A stretch of 64,000 nt of DNA from Micromonospora tarensis (GTDB taxonomy: Bacteria > Actinomycetota > Actinomycetes > Mycobacteriales > Micromonosporaceae): assembly GCF_016803395.1 (NCBI RefSeq), contig NZ_JAEVHL010000001.1, positions 1-64,000 of the forward strand. The letters run 5' to 3'. The notes beneath the pieces are model-generated. The model was not told the origin of the DNA. It saw only the letters and a program-made list of their open reading frames with translations, and made no database searches. Made by a program: the position numbers and the translations under genes. The stretch's first letter is position 1. Every line of letters begins with the position of its first letter. Below are positions 42,389 to 50,925 of this stretch, piece after piece.

Positions 42389-42820
42389 ATGGCGCTGCAC
42401 CTGTACTTCGATCTCAGGGACGCTCTGCTACTGGCCGAACACGCGGTCGCCGCCGCAGAACACGTCCCGTCCTTCACCGAGCGCGAAGCCGGCACCCCCT
42501 GCCCGGGCGCGCTGGAGTGGGTCCACGACCACGGCGTCTACCTCATGTCCAACGGCCTGCCCCGACTCAAAGACCCCGACCGGCCCGACGCCAATTTGAC
42601 CGTCTATGCGGACGGCTGGAATCCCGACACCGACGGCCACCGCTACGACCCCGACCTCGGCGGAGACGACTTCGTCGAGCACCTGCACCTCACCGAGGTG
42701 CCCACACCGCTGATCGACGAGCTGCGCGAAGCCCGTGCCGCCGGCTACGAGTGGCTGCGCCTGACCGTCCACGCCGACACCTACGACGTGAGCGTCACCC
42801 GCACCCGCCAGCACGACTGA
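42389..42820 (+). CDS. uncharacterised protein, paralogue family A (short form)
   Basis: 143 residues with GGAAGGAAG before the ATG. It reads ALHLYFDLRDALLLAEHAVA, CPGALEWVHDHGVYLMSNGL, LTVYADGWNPDTDGHRYDPD, LGGDDFVEHLHLTEVPTPLI and EWLRLTVHADTYDVSVTRTR. The 51948 protein matches almost throughout. The LAEHA...SNG-x-P module is also the N-terminus of the long family A proteins at 26607 and 54810. Small, acidic, cytoplasmic. Function unknown. Recurrence four times within 28 kb suggests it matters to the element. Confidence 0.75.
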   Translation: MALHLYFDLRDALLLAEHAVAAAEHVPSFTEREAGTPCPGALEWVHDHGVYLMSNGLPRLKDPDRPDANLTVYADGWNPDTDGHRYDPDLGGDDFVEHLHLTEVPTPLIDELREARAAGYEWLRLTVHADTYDVSVTRTRQHD

Positions 42821-42830
42821 ACACCCCCAG

Positions 42831-42870
42831 CCGCCTGTCCCGAACCCTGTTTGGGGCTCGGGACAGGCGG
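42831..42870 (+). terminator. 13-bp perfect inverted repeat
   Basis: CCGCCTGTCCCGA (42831-42843) pairs exactly with TCGGGACAGGCGG (42858-42870). The loop can add a CCC/GGG pair. It ends 24 bases before the next start. Confidence 0.65.
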
Positions 42871-42894
42871 GCTGCCAACAACCGGGAGAACGTC

Positions 42895-43404
42895 ATGTCC
42901 GACAGCCCCGACACTGTCGAATCCATCCTGCGCGACGCGTGGGACAGCTTTCACCCTGGGCGCGCTGCCCCATTGGGATGGCTCACGCACACCACCGCGC
43001 GCATCCACGAATACCTCCGGACCCAGCAACCCGCCCCGATCCCACCCACGCCGCCCACCGCCATCGACGAACAGCTGGCGCGGCTGCTCCGACGGGTCTG
43101 GCACACCCTGCGCGACGCGACCGTCAATAACCGCCTCACCCCGGACGCGGCCGAGGCGATCCTGCACTCCCTGGACCTGCCCGGGCTACCACGACGCTGG
43201 CAGGTCGGCCTCACCCTGCCGCTAACGATGGACGTGCTCGCTGTCGACCGAGATGGCGCCTTCGAAGCCGCCGAGGACGCCATACACGCCGCGCTTGACG
43301 GTGGCGAGAACGACACCCGCCTCGAGTGGGAACCCGTCATCCGCGACGGCGCGACCGCCGGAGACGTCGATGCCACCGCGGACGCGCCCGAACTTCCGAC
43401 GTGA
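42895..43404 (+). CDS. uncharacterised protein
   Basis: 169 residues with GGGAGAA 6 bases before the ATG. Helical N-terminal half (TVESILRDAWDSFHPGRAAP, LGWLTHTTARIHEYLRT), then IDEQLARLLRRVWHTLRDAT and LTPDAAEAILHSLDLPGLPR. A strand-rich part follows with QVGLTLPLTMDVLAVDRDGA-FEAAEDAIHAALD. The last part looks like a small ferredoxin-like alpha/beta unit. No motif that predicts activity. Confidence 0.65.
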   Translation: MSDSPDTVESILRDAWDSFHPGRAAPLGWLTHTTARIHEYLRTQQPAPIPPTPPTAIDEQLARLLRRVWHTLRDATVNNRLTPDAAEAILHSLDLPGLPRRWQVGLTLPLTMDVLAVDRDGAFEAAEDAIHAALDGGENDTRLEWEPVIRDGATAGDVDATADAPELPT

Positions 43405-43451
43405 CGTCCCCACAGGTCCGTCACCGCTCTCACGTTCAAAGGAACCCTGCT

Positions 43452-44252
43452 GTGATCTCAGAACTGATACGCACTCACACCGGCCACACCATCGCCGACG
43501 ACACGCTCGCCGCCGCCCGCACCCGAGGCGGATCACTCGCAGCGACCGCCTCGGCGATCACCGACGCTTGCCACGCCCTCATGGCCACCGAAGCCGACCT
43601 CGCCACAAGCGTCGACGCGATCAGCGGGCACCTCAGCCAGATACGCCGTGCCGTCACCGGAGGACCGAGCACCTCATATGTCACCCGCCACCGCCTCGTC
43701 GCCCTGCAGCAGCTCGGGCCCCGCTGCGACGGACTGACCGCGCAATGGGCCTCTCAGATCACTCACCTACGCGCCGTGGTCCGCATCTGGCTAGCCCACC
43801 AATCGCATCAAGGCGCACCCTCCGACAGCACCATCAAGGACTTCGCCACCGGAATCATCATCCTGATCGACAACGACATCAGTGAAGGCGTCCTGCCCCT
43901 CGGTGTCGGCTCTTTCTCCGACCTGCACTCCTACCTCGACGCCAACGACTACCTCTACGCCGAAGGCGTCCCCTACGGCACGGAAGCCGCCAGCGAGATC
44001 ACCGTCGCCGTGCAGGACCTCGTCGAGGCTCGCCTGCGAACGCCCGGCCGACCGTTCTGCACCTACGGAGCCTGCACCTTCGCCGATCACGACCACACCA
44101 CCTTGCACAGCCCCGACGGCGCCGACCTTCCTGCGATACAACCCATGCACTGTCAGCACTGCGGTCGGCCCGCCCACTACGACTCGCGCCTTGACGACTA
44201 CCGGCACGACGACCCCGCCGCGCCCGACTGCTTCCTCATCCACCGCGCCTAG
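43452..44252 (+). CDS. uncharacterised helical protein with C-terminal zinc knuckles
   Basis: 266 residues from GTG 43452, with AAAGGA 8 bases upstream. The first 180 residues are helical (TIADDTLAAARTRGGSLAAT, ASAITDACHALMATEADLAT, VALQQLGPRCDGLTAQWASQ). The C-terminus has CTYGACTFADHDHTTLHSPD, then MHCQHCGRPAHYDSRLDDYR and HDDPAAPDC, with Cys/His pairs fit for one or two zinc sites. Probable nucleic-acid or protein-binding adaptor. Unknown family. It is the last gene before an AT-richer stretch (44.25-45.2 kb). Confidence 0.65.
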   Translation: MISELIRTHTGHTIADDTLAAARTRGGSLAATASAITDACHALMATEADLATSVDAISGHLSQIRRAVTGGPSTSYVTRHRLVALQQLGPRCDGLTAQWASQITHLRAVVRIWLAHQSHQGAPSDSTIKDFATGIIILIDNDISEGVLPLGVGSFSDLHSYLDANDYLYAEGVPYGTEAASEITVAVQDLVEARLRTPGRPFCTYGACTFADHDHTTLHSPDGADLPAIQPMHCQHCGRPAHYDSRLDDYRHDDPAAPDCFLIHRA

Positions 44253-44445
44253 GTCGCCTTAAAACGCCAGAGCGCAATACGCCGGTCAAGGAAACGTTCA
44301 AGAGACTTCGACGTGCAATCGCGGCCCAGTCAGCCGCCGGGCCCAACGGCGACTTGACTGTCCATGATTTCCAGGGCTTGATCGTGCGGAATTGATCGCT
44401 TGCCGACTAAGAGCAAGTTGCGACATTAGCGGATTGGAGCAGTTT

Positions 44446-44841
44446 ATGGGTGATCCAATGGCAGGCGTGGTCTTGGCCTACCGCACTCTGGCTGCGGCTC
44501 TTAAGAAAGCGGCAGACGACATCGAATTGCGAAGGGGGGCGCACAGCGATCTGCAGGCCGCAATCGAGCAACTCCCCGAGCTGACGGACGCAATGCTTGA
44601 CGAGTTGTTCGCGGCTAAGGCCCGGCGTGCGAATCCGAGGTTGGGGCCCGTGCAACGGGAAATTCTGAAAATCCCTGGGTTGAAGGGCCTTCCTGGAATG
44701 TCAAACGCCGAGATTAGGAAGGTTGTCGGCCGCACCGAGGGCAGTGTGCATGCGGCTATGCATGCCCTCGAAAGGCGGGGTTTGGTGACGTCAGTTGACG
44801 GAAGGCCGCGACGTTGGCAGCTTGTGGAAAAACTCGGCTAA
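44446..44841 (+). CDS. winged-helix DNA-binding protein
   Basis: 131 residues starting at ATG 44446, with GGAG 7 bases upstream. N-terminal helices (GVVLAYRTLAAALKKAADDI, LQAAIEQLPELTDAMLDELF) precede a basic segment and a winged helix: LGPVQREILKIPGLKGLPGM, SNAEIRKVVGRTEGSVHAAM and HALERRGLVTSVDGRPRRWQ. Codon use is less GC-biased than neighbours, as is the surrounding DNA, which suggests separate acquisition. Likely a transcriptional regulator, target unknown. A longer start at 44392 would add Cys-containing residues without a ribosome binding site. Confidence 0.7.
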   Translation: MGDPMAGVVLAYRTLAAALKKAADDIELRRGAHSDLQAAIEQLPELTDAMLDELFAAKARRANPRLGPVQREILKIPGLKGLPGMSNAEIRKVVGRTEGSVHAAMHALERRGLVTSVDGRPRRWQLVEKLG

Positions 44842-44965
44842 AGCTGCCTGCCTTCGTCCATGTAGTGGGGTGGCCGCTCCGACGGGCTCGACGGCGGGTT
44901 TCCCTGCCGCTGGTCTGGACGGCGACCGCTGCGTCGACGCCGATCCTGAGAGGGCAGCCCCAACT

Positions 44966-45052
44966 ATTCCGTACCGCCACGAGTTACCCGCCAACGTCGA
45001 CGACGTCCTGCTGGGGGTGCTGGTCGACGAGTCGTCGCTGAGCGGGAGGTAG
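44966..45052 (+). pseudogene. remnant of a 47742-like gene
   Basis: An open stretch ending at TAG 45050-45052 reads IPYRHELPANVDDVLLGVLV and resembles the start of the 47742 protein (MPHRRALPRNVSDVLLWLLA). It lacks the Cys-containing second half and has no own start codon, so it looks like a leftover of a duplicated gene. Confidence 0.35.
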
Positions 45053-45168
45053 CAAACCGCGCCAGGCTGCCACCAGCGACGCCACTTCTTCGACGTCTCC
45101 CTGCGGGTCCCAGCGATTGCCGGGCTTTAGCGGCGAACGAGTCACCAGTACCTATCCCGACATTCCCG

Positions 45169-45194
45169 ATCCGCGACCGAACCCGGTCGCGGAT
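45169..45194 (+). terminator. 11-bp perfect hairpin with AACC loop
   Basis: ATCCGCGACCG (45169-45179) pairs exactly with CGGTCGCGGAT (45184-45194) around AACC. It ends 23 bases before the GHKL gene start and resembles the hairpin at 33367. Confidence 0.65.
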
Positions 45195-45217
45195 TTCGCT
45201 ATTTCCGGAGGAAATTC

Positions 45218-47323
45218 GTGTCCGACATCAACAGCGCCATCGGCGTCTCACGCGCCGGAGCAGACCCGTCCGCAAGCGGGGCCGCGGCTAATACCGACAG
45301 CTTGGCCTACCCCATCTCACCGGAGTACGTGAAGTCGTGGACGCCCGTGCGGGCGGTGTCCGAACTGATTGCCAACGCGATCGACGAAGACCCGAACGCC
45401 CAGGTCAGCTGGACCGACGGGGTCCTGACCATCGCCGACGAGGGCCCCGGCATCCCCGAAGAAGGGCTGATCCTGGGTGTCTCCACCAAGACCAACGAGC
45501 AGATCGGCCAATTCGGCGAAGGGAAAAAACTCGCCTGCCTCGTACTGGCCCGCTCTCCGGAGATCGGCGCCGTGCGCTGCGAGACCGTCGGCTACGGCTT
45601 CATTCCCGCCGTCGAGCGTCGCAAGCTGCTCGGCGGGCTGATCCCCTCCCGCTCTCAGCAGGGCAGCGAGGTCCTCGTCTACCGATTCCACCCCAACACC
45701 CGCACCGGCGGCACCGTCTTCACCGTCGAGTGCCCCCGAAAGCTGGCAGAGGAGGCCATCGGACGTTTCCGCGCCCTGGCCGAGCCTAGCTACCGGCCGC
45801 CGCAGGCACCCGGGGTGTGCGTGCGCGACGAAGATCCGGGACGGGTGTGGATTGGCGGGGTGCTGGTCACCCGCATGTCCGGCTTCCTTGCCTCCTACGA
45901 CCTGTCCCTGGACCACAAGGCGCTGCAAAACCGGGACCGGACCGTGGTGGAGGCCGGCGCGTTGCGCACCGCAGTGCGCGACATCCTCGCCGGCAGCGAA
46001 GACCCGCAGATCATTGAGTTGTTCGCTCGCCACGTGCTCGATGGCGGGAAACTCCGGGAACAGGAACAGTTCTTCGGCGATGTGAGGATGCCCCGCCCCC
46101 GCGCTGCGTGGCGTTCCTGGGGCCGCACCCACCTGCCGGAGCGGGCGTACTACACCTCACCGGGCGGTGAGGAAGCCGCTCTCTATCTCAAGGACAAGGG
46201 CTACACCGAGCTGCTCGCCGCCGGTCTCAGTGGACACCAACAGCTGGCCGTCATGGGCCTGCTGGGTGTGGAGGCGGCCAGAGCCAGCCAGACTCGCCAC
46301 GTCGTCCGTAATGCCAACAGGACCAGCTGGGTCGCGCGGAAGGCACTGACCGACGCGGAACGCACCCTGTTGAACGAATGCTGCGAGTTGGTGCGGCGCG
46401 CGATTGGCCCGTTCGCGCTCGACCGGGTGAAGGTGTACGACCAGAGCGATGAGTCGCCGTGCTCCCGGGGCTTCTACCGACCGCTGACCGGAGACGTGGC
46501 CATCCACCGCGACCAGCTCACCGACCGGCACCGGACGCTGCGGGTGTTGCTGCACGAGGCCGCGCACCGGGTCGGGCATCGCGGCGGCGGCCACTGGCCG
46601 GCGATCCCTGACTACCATGACCGCAGCCGTGGATTCGAGCACATGCTCGAAGACTTCGCCGCCCGGCTGCTCGGTCTACTGGCCGACGGCAGCGGGCTAC
46701 CGCAGATCGATACCGCCGCCGCGGTCCCCGACGACCAGGGCCGGAACTCGAAGGCCGACGGTCCGGGCGGGCGGGGCCGCAACTGGCGGGCCGACGACCC
46801 GGGCGTGCCCGCCGTACGCCGCGAACTGGCGCACCTGCTCCTCGACCAACTCCCGAATGCGCTCACCGCCGGCGGCTTCCGCACCGCCACAGAGCTGGTG
46901 GCCTCCACCGCGGTGTATCCCGGCTACTGGCGCCTCCTGACAAATCCTCGCCCGGTCGGCTACCGCTCGTATCGCGGAGACCATGCCGGCGACTACGACA
47001 AGGTTGCCCTGCTCGCCGAGGCGACCGGCCTGCACCCGCCAGTGGTATGGCTGGGCTACCACCTGTGCGAAGGCCCCATCCGAGGGCGCCGCAGCGAGAC
47101 CTGGCGTCGGCCTGGACCGTGGACCGCCAAAACCCGAGCCGACATCACACGAGCGTGCGCGGACCTCGACAAGCTCGGCGGCCCATACGCCGAGCAGGTC
47201 CCCGCGCTGCAGGCACTCGCCGACGGGACGATCCCCGCGCCGTTCGACGACGAGAGTTGGCACACCCCCGCCCGCACACTCCTGGCCGCCGAACGTAGCC
47301 GGCTCGGCCTGCCGACACCCTGA
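45218..47323 (+). CDS. GHKL ATPase fused to a HEAAH putative zinc protease
   Basis: 701 residues from GTG 45218, with GGAGGAAA upstream. The N-terminus is a Bergerat-fold ATPase as in Hsp90, MutL and MORC proteins: N-box VRAVSELIANAIDEDPNAQV (49-56), G1 TIADEGPGIPEEGLILG (74-80) and G2 KTNEQIGQFGEGKKLACLVL (97-106). A linking region follows (SFLASYDLS-like and DHKALQNRDRTVVEAGALRT). Then comes a metalloprotease-like segment, TLRVLLHEAAHRVGHRGGGH (His446, Glu447, His450), with Glu residues in RSRGFEHMLEDFAARLLGLL as possible third ligand. The C-terminal 220 residues are helical and basic. ATP binding and proteolysis in one chain suggest a switchable effector or remodeller. I know no characterised protein with this layout. 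Confidence 0.75.
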   Translation: MSDINSAIGVSRAGADPSASGAAANTDSLAYPISPEYVKSWTPVRAVSELIANAIDEDPNAQVSWTDGVLTIADEGPGIPEEGLILGVSTKTNEQIGQFGEGKKLACLVLARSPEIGAVRCETVGYGFIPAVERRKLLGGLIPSRSQQGSEVLVYRFHPNTRTGGTVFTVECPRKLAEEAIGRFRALAEPSYRPPQAPGVCVRDEDPGRVWIGGVLVTRMSGFLASYDLSLDHKALQNRDRTVVEAGALRTAVRDILAGSEDPQIIELFARHVLDGGKLREQEQFFGDVRMPRPRAAWRSWGRTHLPERAYYTSPGGEEAALYLKDKGYTELLAAGLSGHQQLAVMGLLGVEAARASQTRHVVRNANRTSWVARKALTDAERTLLNECCELVRRAIGPFALDRVKVYDQSDESPCSRGFYRPLTGDVAIHRDQLTDRHRTLRVLLHEAAHRVGHRGGGHWPAIPDYHDRSRGFEHMLEDFAARLLGLLADGSGLPQIDTAAAVPDDQGRNSKADGPGGRGRNWRADDPGVPAVRRELAHLLLDQLPNALTAGGFRTATELVASTAVYPGYWRLLTNPRPVGYRSYRGDHAGDYDKVALLAEATGLHPPVVWLGYHLCEGPIRGRRSETWRRPGPWTAKTRADITRACADLDKLGGPYAEQVPALQALADGTIPAPFDDESWHTPARTLLAAERSRLGLPTP

Positions 47324-47741
47324 CCCGATATCGGAGAAAACGGCGACCCGACGGCGCGGCTATCGGCCCACAGCTACACCGAACTGGATGACGCCTTGAC
47401 CCCCTGATCGAACAGATCGGGGGTCGAGACCGAGATGCTGGCGCTCAAGCGCCTTCGCCGTCCCGCACGCCCCGCGCGGCGTAGCCCTGTGGATGGCTCC
47501 GCAGCCGGGCCATCAGCGCACTCTCGCCACCTCGCTTGCCCAATTCACCAACTACGGGTGCCAGTCCCACTTGTCGGTTGCGAGGCGTTTCTCGGCCGCC
47601 GCGGTGACTTGATCAATTCGTGAAGTCGAGCGTGACTGCACCTAGTCGCCGCCCCGGCGTACCCGACAGCGGCATCCCTACAACCGCTGGCCAGGGGCGG
47701 CGACCCGCTGCCGAGACGACTGCGAAAGAGGCAACTCGACC
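47324..47741. other. intergenic gap with hairpin
   Basis: About 420 bases without a convincing gene. GACCCCCTGATC (47398-47409) pairs with GATCGGGGGTC (47415-47425) with one bulge and forms a probable terminator for the GHKL gene. Confidence 0.5.
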
Positions 47742-48074
47742 ATGCCGCACCGCCGCGCCCTACCCCGCAACGTCAGTGACGTCCTGCTGTGGCTGCTCGC
47801 CGCCGATGTCGCCGACGCCCACCCACCCCGTCCCGACCGGCCGGGTCACTGCGCCAACCTGCGTTGCGTCGACGAGGTGTATCCGTGCCCACCGGCGCGT
47901 GACGCACAGCGCGCCCGCCAGGCCGCCACTCGGCCCACCCTGATCGCGCGCGGCCGGGCCCGAGTCACCGCACCGGTCGCCGCCCTGGCGACGAGGTTCA
48001 CCGGCTGGTTCCGACCCACCCGACCGATCCCGCCATCGTCGCCACGGTCCATGCCGTCCCCCCGGGCGGCCTGA
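47742..48074 (+). CDS. small basic protein with Cys pair
   Basis: 110 residues with AAAGAGG before the ATG. RNVSDVLLWLLAADVADAHP is followed by CANLRCVDEVYPCPPARDAQ and a long Arg/Ala/Pro-rich tail. The C-x4-C...C pattern followed by a short basic helix resembles small actinobacterial proteins found on mobile elements. A truncated relative lies at 44966. Function unknown. Confidence 0.55.
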   Translation: MPHRRALPRNVSDVLLWLLAADVADAHPPRPDRPGHCANLRCVDEVYPCPPARDAQRARQAATRPTLIARGRARVTAPVAALATRFTGWFRPTRPIPPSSPRSMPSPRAA

Positions 48075-48158
48075 GCACCCAAGCACCCTGGCGGACCTCA
48101 CGCGGCCCAAACCCGGCGACGCCCCGTCCCTGGGTGCCCATTTATCAAAGGAGAACAA

Positions 48159-49175
48159 TTGAGCTTTCACACCGAGAAGACGATCGCCGGCTACGCCCGC
48201 GCGGCAGTCGACCTGCGCCTTCGTATGACCGATTACTGCCGTGGGCGATTCGCCCAGCGGTACATGCGGGCGTGGTTGGAGTCCCGCTTCGACGACGACA
48301 TCGCCCACGACCTCGACCTCCATGAGACGTTCAGCCGCATCGCTCACCAACCGTGGCGCGACGGCGACCCCTACGTTCTCGCTCCGGCCATGACCGCGAT
48401 CATCGCCGCCGCCGCCCAAGCGCTCGACCTGACCGGCGACATCATCAGCAGCGACACCGCGCCCAGCGACGCCGGTGTGCTGTTCCTGCCCGAACCAATT
48501 TACGAGCGCGGCCCCCACGGTGAGGTCACCTCCATTGGCGCGATCACCTGGATCAAGGCCCGCCTTCGCGACAGCGGAGGCAGCTTCTGGGCGATCTTCG
48601 GCTGGGCCGACCGCGACGACCCCCTCGACCCCTCCGCCACCCGACGCCGCAAACAGGTCGCGGCGGCCCCCGAACTCGCCGCGCAGTTCGGCCCCTACGT
48701 CCTCAACACCTTCGCCAACATCCCCATCGGCACCCCGATCCCCGCGCACGGCGAACAACCCGAAGCCGCAGACGTGGACTGGGAAACCGCGCCCGACGGC
48801 CGGTTCTGCATCGACGAGTCCGCACTGAGCATGCGGGCCGTAGCGGCGGTGCTGTACGCGTTCTGGCGCATCCAGGAACAACCCATCGCCACCGTCGCCC
48901 ACCCACCCCTGGACCGGGCCGCCCGCAGGCGGGCTCTGCGCGCCAGCCTGCGCCACGACACCCGCGTGGTCATGCTTCGACGCACCCAGGCCACCGCCGA
49001 AGCCACCGGCGAGGCCAAATGGCACTACCGCGTCCGGTTCATCGTACGTGGGCACTGGCGACGCCTGACCGACGCCAACGACCAGCCCTACCGCATCTGG
49101 ATCCACTCCCACATCAAGGGCCCCGACGGCGCGCCCCTGCTTCTCGGCGAAACCGTCGCCGTCCTCGCCCGCTGA
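48159..49175 (+). CDS. uncharacterised protein, paralogue family B
   Basis: 338 residues from a TTG with AAAGGAGAA 5 bases upstream. It reads TEKTIAGYARAAVDLRLRMT, DPYVLAPAMTAIIAAAAQAL-DLTGDIISSDTAPSDAGVLF, LPEPIYERG, WAIFGWADRD and VAAVLYAFWRIQEQPIATV. The highly conserved end is KWHYRVRFIVRGHWRRLTDA, YRIWIHSHIKGPDGAPLLLG. This C-terminus recurs in many uncharacterised actinobacterial plasmid and element proteins, and the 53521 protein is a full-length paralogue. It may bind nucleic acid through the RVRFxVRGHWR strand. No known enzymatic motif. Confidence 0.8.
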   Translation: MSFHTEKTIAGYARAAVDLRLRMTDYCRGRFAQRYMRAWLESRFDDDIAHDLDLHETFSRIAHQPWRDGDPYVLAPAMTAIIAAAAQALDLTGDIISSDTAPSDAGVLFLPEPIYERGPHGEVTSIGAITWIKARLRDSGGSFWAIFGWADRDDPLDPSATRRRKQVAAAPELAAQFGPYVLNTFANIPIGTPIPAHGEQPEAADVDWETAPDGRFCIDESALSMRAVAAVLYAFWRIQEQPIATVAHPPLDRAARRRALRASLRHDTRVVMLRRTQATAEATGEAKWHYRVRFIVRGHWRRLTDANDQPYRIWIHSHIKGPDGAPLLLGETVAVLAR

Positions 49176-49276
49176 CCCCCACTCGAACTGATCGACGTAC
49201 CGCTGCCACGCCGTGCGGCGACCACGCCGCCTCGCCTTGCAGCCGTGCCCGCTACGAGAACAGAGAGAGCGACATC

Positions 49277-49876
49277 ATGTTGCACACCGACTACCCCTTC
49301 GACACCAACAATCGCGCCTACCAGCGGTTGCTCACCCTCGCCGGCGAACACTTCGAAGTTGTCACCTGGGAGAACGCCACTGGCCGACCCACCATGCTCA
49401 CCCTGGTCGACGTCGCCAGCCACGACGCGGTCAGCCTCGCCCTGATCGACACCGCCGACGACCACCAGGCGCACGCGCTGCTCGCTGTCACCACCGACGC
49501 GGCGATGTCCCTGCACGGACCCATCGCCGGACGGACGGCAGCGGCTGACTACGCCCCCCACCTCGCCATGCACAACGCGGACATCGCCGCCACGACGCCA
49601 GCCGCCCTGCACCACCCCGACAGCATGACAATCGGGACGAGCGAGTGGCTGACCATCCCACCCGACATCGCGGCAGCCGCCCACACCGGAGCGCTCGACA
49701 CCACAAGCGTCGGCTTGGTGCTGCTCGATCGCGACCGCGCCCAGATGGTTGTCGTCGGCCCCTTCTCCACCCCCGCGGACGCGCAGGCATGGCAACCCGC
49801 CACCGACGGATGGCCGCCTGTGGACCGCGTCGTCGTCGGCCTGCACCCACCTGCGTCAGAGACGGACTCACCGTAG
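49277..49876 (+). CDS. uncharacterised protein
   Basis: 199 residues with GAGAGAGCGAC before the ATG. It starts LHTDYPFDTNNRAYQRLLTL-AGEHFEVVTWENA, then TMLTLVDVASHDAVSLALID and HALLAVTTDAAMSLHGPIAG. A second, similar-looking half (DSMTIGTSEWLTIPPDIAAA, TTSVGLVLLDRDRAQMVVVG) suggests an internal duplication of an alpha/beta unit. No catalytic signature seen. Followed by a strong hairpin. Confidence 0.65.
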   Translation: MLHTDYPFDTNNRAYQRLLTLAGEHFEVVTWENATGRPTMLTLVDVASHDAVSLALIDTADDHQAHALLAVTTDAAMSLHGPIAGRTAAADYAPHLAMHNADIAATTPAALHHPDSMTIGTSEWLTIPPDIAAAAHTGALDTTSVGLVLLDRDRAQMVVVGPFSTPADAQAWQPATDGWPPVDRVVVGLHPPASETDSP

Positions 49877-49916
49877 AAGGCCGCAACTCGACGATTGGCC
49901 GCATCCGCTCAACCCC

Positions 49917-49944
49917 GCACCGGCCTGACTCCTCAGGCCGGTGC
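49917..49944 (+). terminator. 12-bp perfect hairpin
   Basis: GCACCGGCCTGA (49917-49928) pairs exactly with TCAGGCCGGTGC (49933-49944) around CTCC, 41 bases after the stop of the preceding gene. Confidence 0.7.
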
Positions 49945-50135
49945 TCTTCGCTGCGCCAAATGACAGCCACCTGAGTCGGCACCGCCACGCCCCTGTTCAC
50001 CACGGGGCGGTGCCGACCCATCGCCACACAGGCCCGGCACACCAGCCAGTCAGACCTGACGTCACGCCTGACTCGTCACCGTGGCGGCGCGCCAAACGGC
50101 GGAACGCCCTGGCAACACCTAGAGAACGGATCCCG

Positions 50136-50683
50136 ATGCTGTCACCGATTCAACACGAAGCCGTCGTGCACTGCTTGCACGGCATAGACAGGCTCGCAGC
50201 GACAACGCACCCGTGGCCCGGGCCAGTCGTGTTCGGCTGGCTCCGAGAGACCTCACTGCCCGATCACCCCGACCCGACCCGAGCGCCCGCGCCGTCGATG
50301 TCGTCCCGCTGCTTGTCGACCCGCAGCGATGGCACAACGAACCGGACGGGCCGGTCGCGGCCCTGCGCGAGGTCGCCACCGAGGCGCACCACCCCGACCA
50401 CCAGGCAGCCATCGCCTTACAGGCCGGCACCCGCGACTACCAGCAACGCGTTCTGGCCTACCTGTTCATGTACCCGAGGATTGTCGAGCACGAGAGCGAC
50501 GCACCCACCGAAGTGCGGTGCATCGACGCGGTCGCCACCGACGGCACGATCTATGTGCTCACCCGCATGCCGGACACCGACACGGGTCTCCTCGCGACCA
50601 TCGACGACCCGGGCGACAACCCGGTCATTGACCTGCTGCGGCAGATGATGACCCTCACATACCCCGATGGCTCCAACCTCTGA
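50136..50683 (+). pseudogene. family D protein, one frameshift
   Basis: From ATG 50136 (GAGAACGGA upstream) the frame reads MLSPIQHEAVVHCLHGIDRL and TTHPWPGPVVFGWLRETSLP, like the start of the 29293 protein. Near 50270-50295 it loses sense. Another frame takes over with RAVDVVPLLVDPQRWHNEPD, AALREVATEAHHPDHQAAIA, EVRCIDAVATDGTIYVLTRM and LLATIDDPGDNPVIDLL, the family D C-terminus. One base restored in the GC-rich junction gives about 182 residues. The gap upstream (49945-50135) has no gene. Unknown function; decay or sequencing error. Confidence 0.65.
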
Positions 50684-50846
50684 CAGCCCCTCACCAATTC
50701 CAAGCCACTGACGGGCCTGCCAGAGCCCGAGTCGTGGCCCACTGCACGCAAACCGCGTCAACCCTGGGGCACAGCGGGGACGGCAACCGAGCACATCGGC
50801 GAGGCCGCACCCGCGCCCAGCGCATGAATGGCGCGCGTCCACATCC

Positions 50847-50899
50847 GCACACCGGTAGGCCCCTCGGCTCAATCTCCGCCGCGGGGCCTACCGGTGTGC
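50847..50899 (+). terminator. 17-bp perfect inverted repeat
   Basis: GCACACCGGTAGGCCCC (50847-50863) pairs exactly with GGGGCCTACCGGTGTGC (50883-50899), loop 19. It is the longest perfect spaced repeat in the array and ends 26 bases before the DUF4192 start. Confidence 0.7.
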
Positions 50900-50925
50900 C
50901 TCCCCACGCCCACGAGGAGTTTCCT

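Noticed and set aside
44341-44445. TTGACT...TTGATC promoter-like pair upstream of the winged-helix gene
   Set aside because: The -10 match is poor, and similar pairs are expected by chance in this AT-richer stretch.
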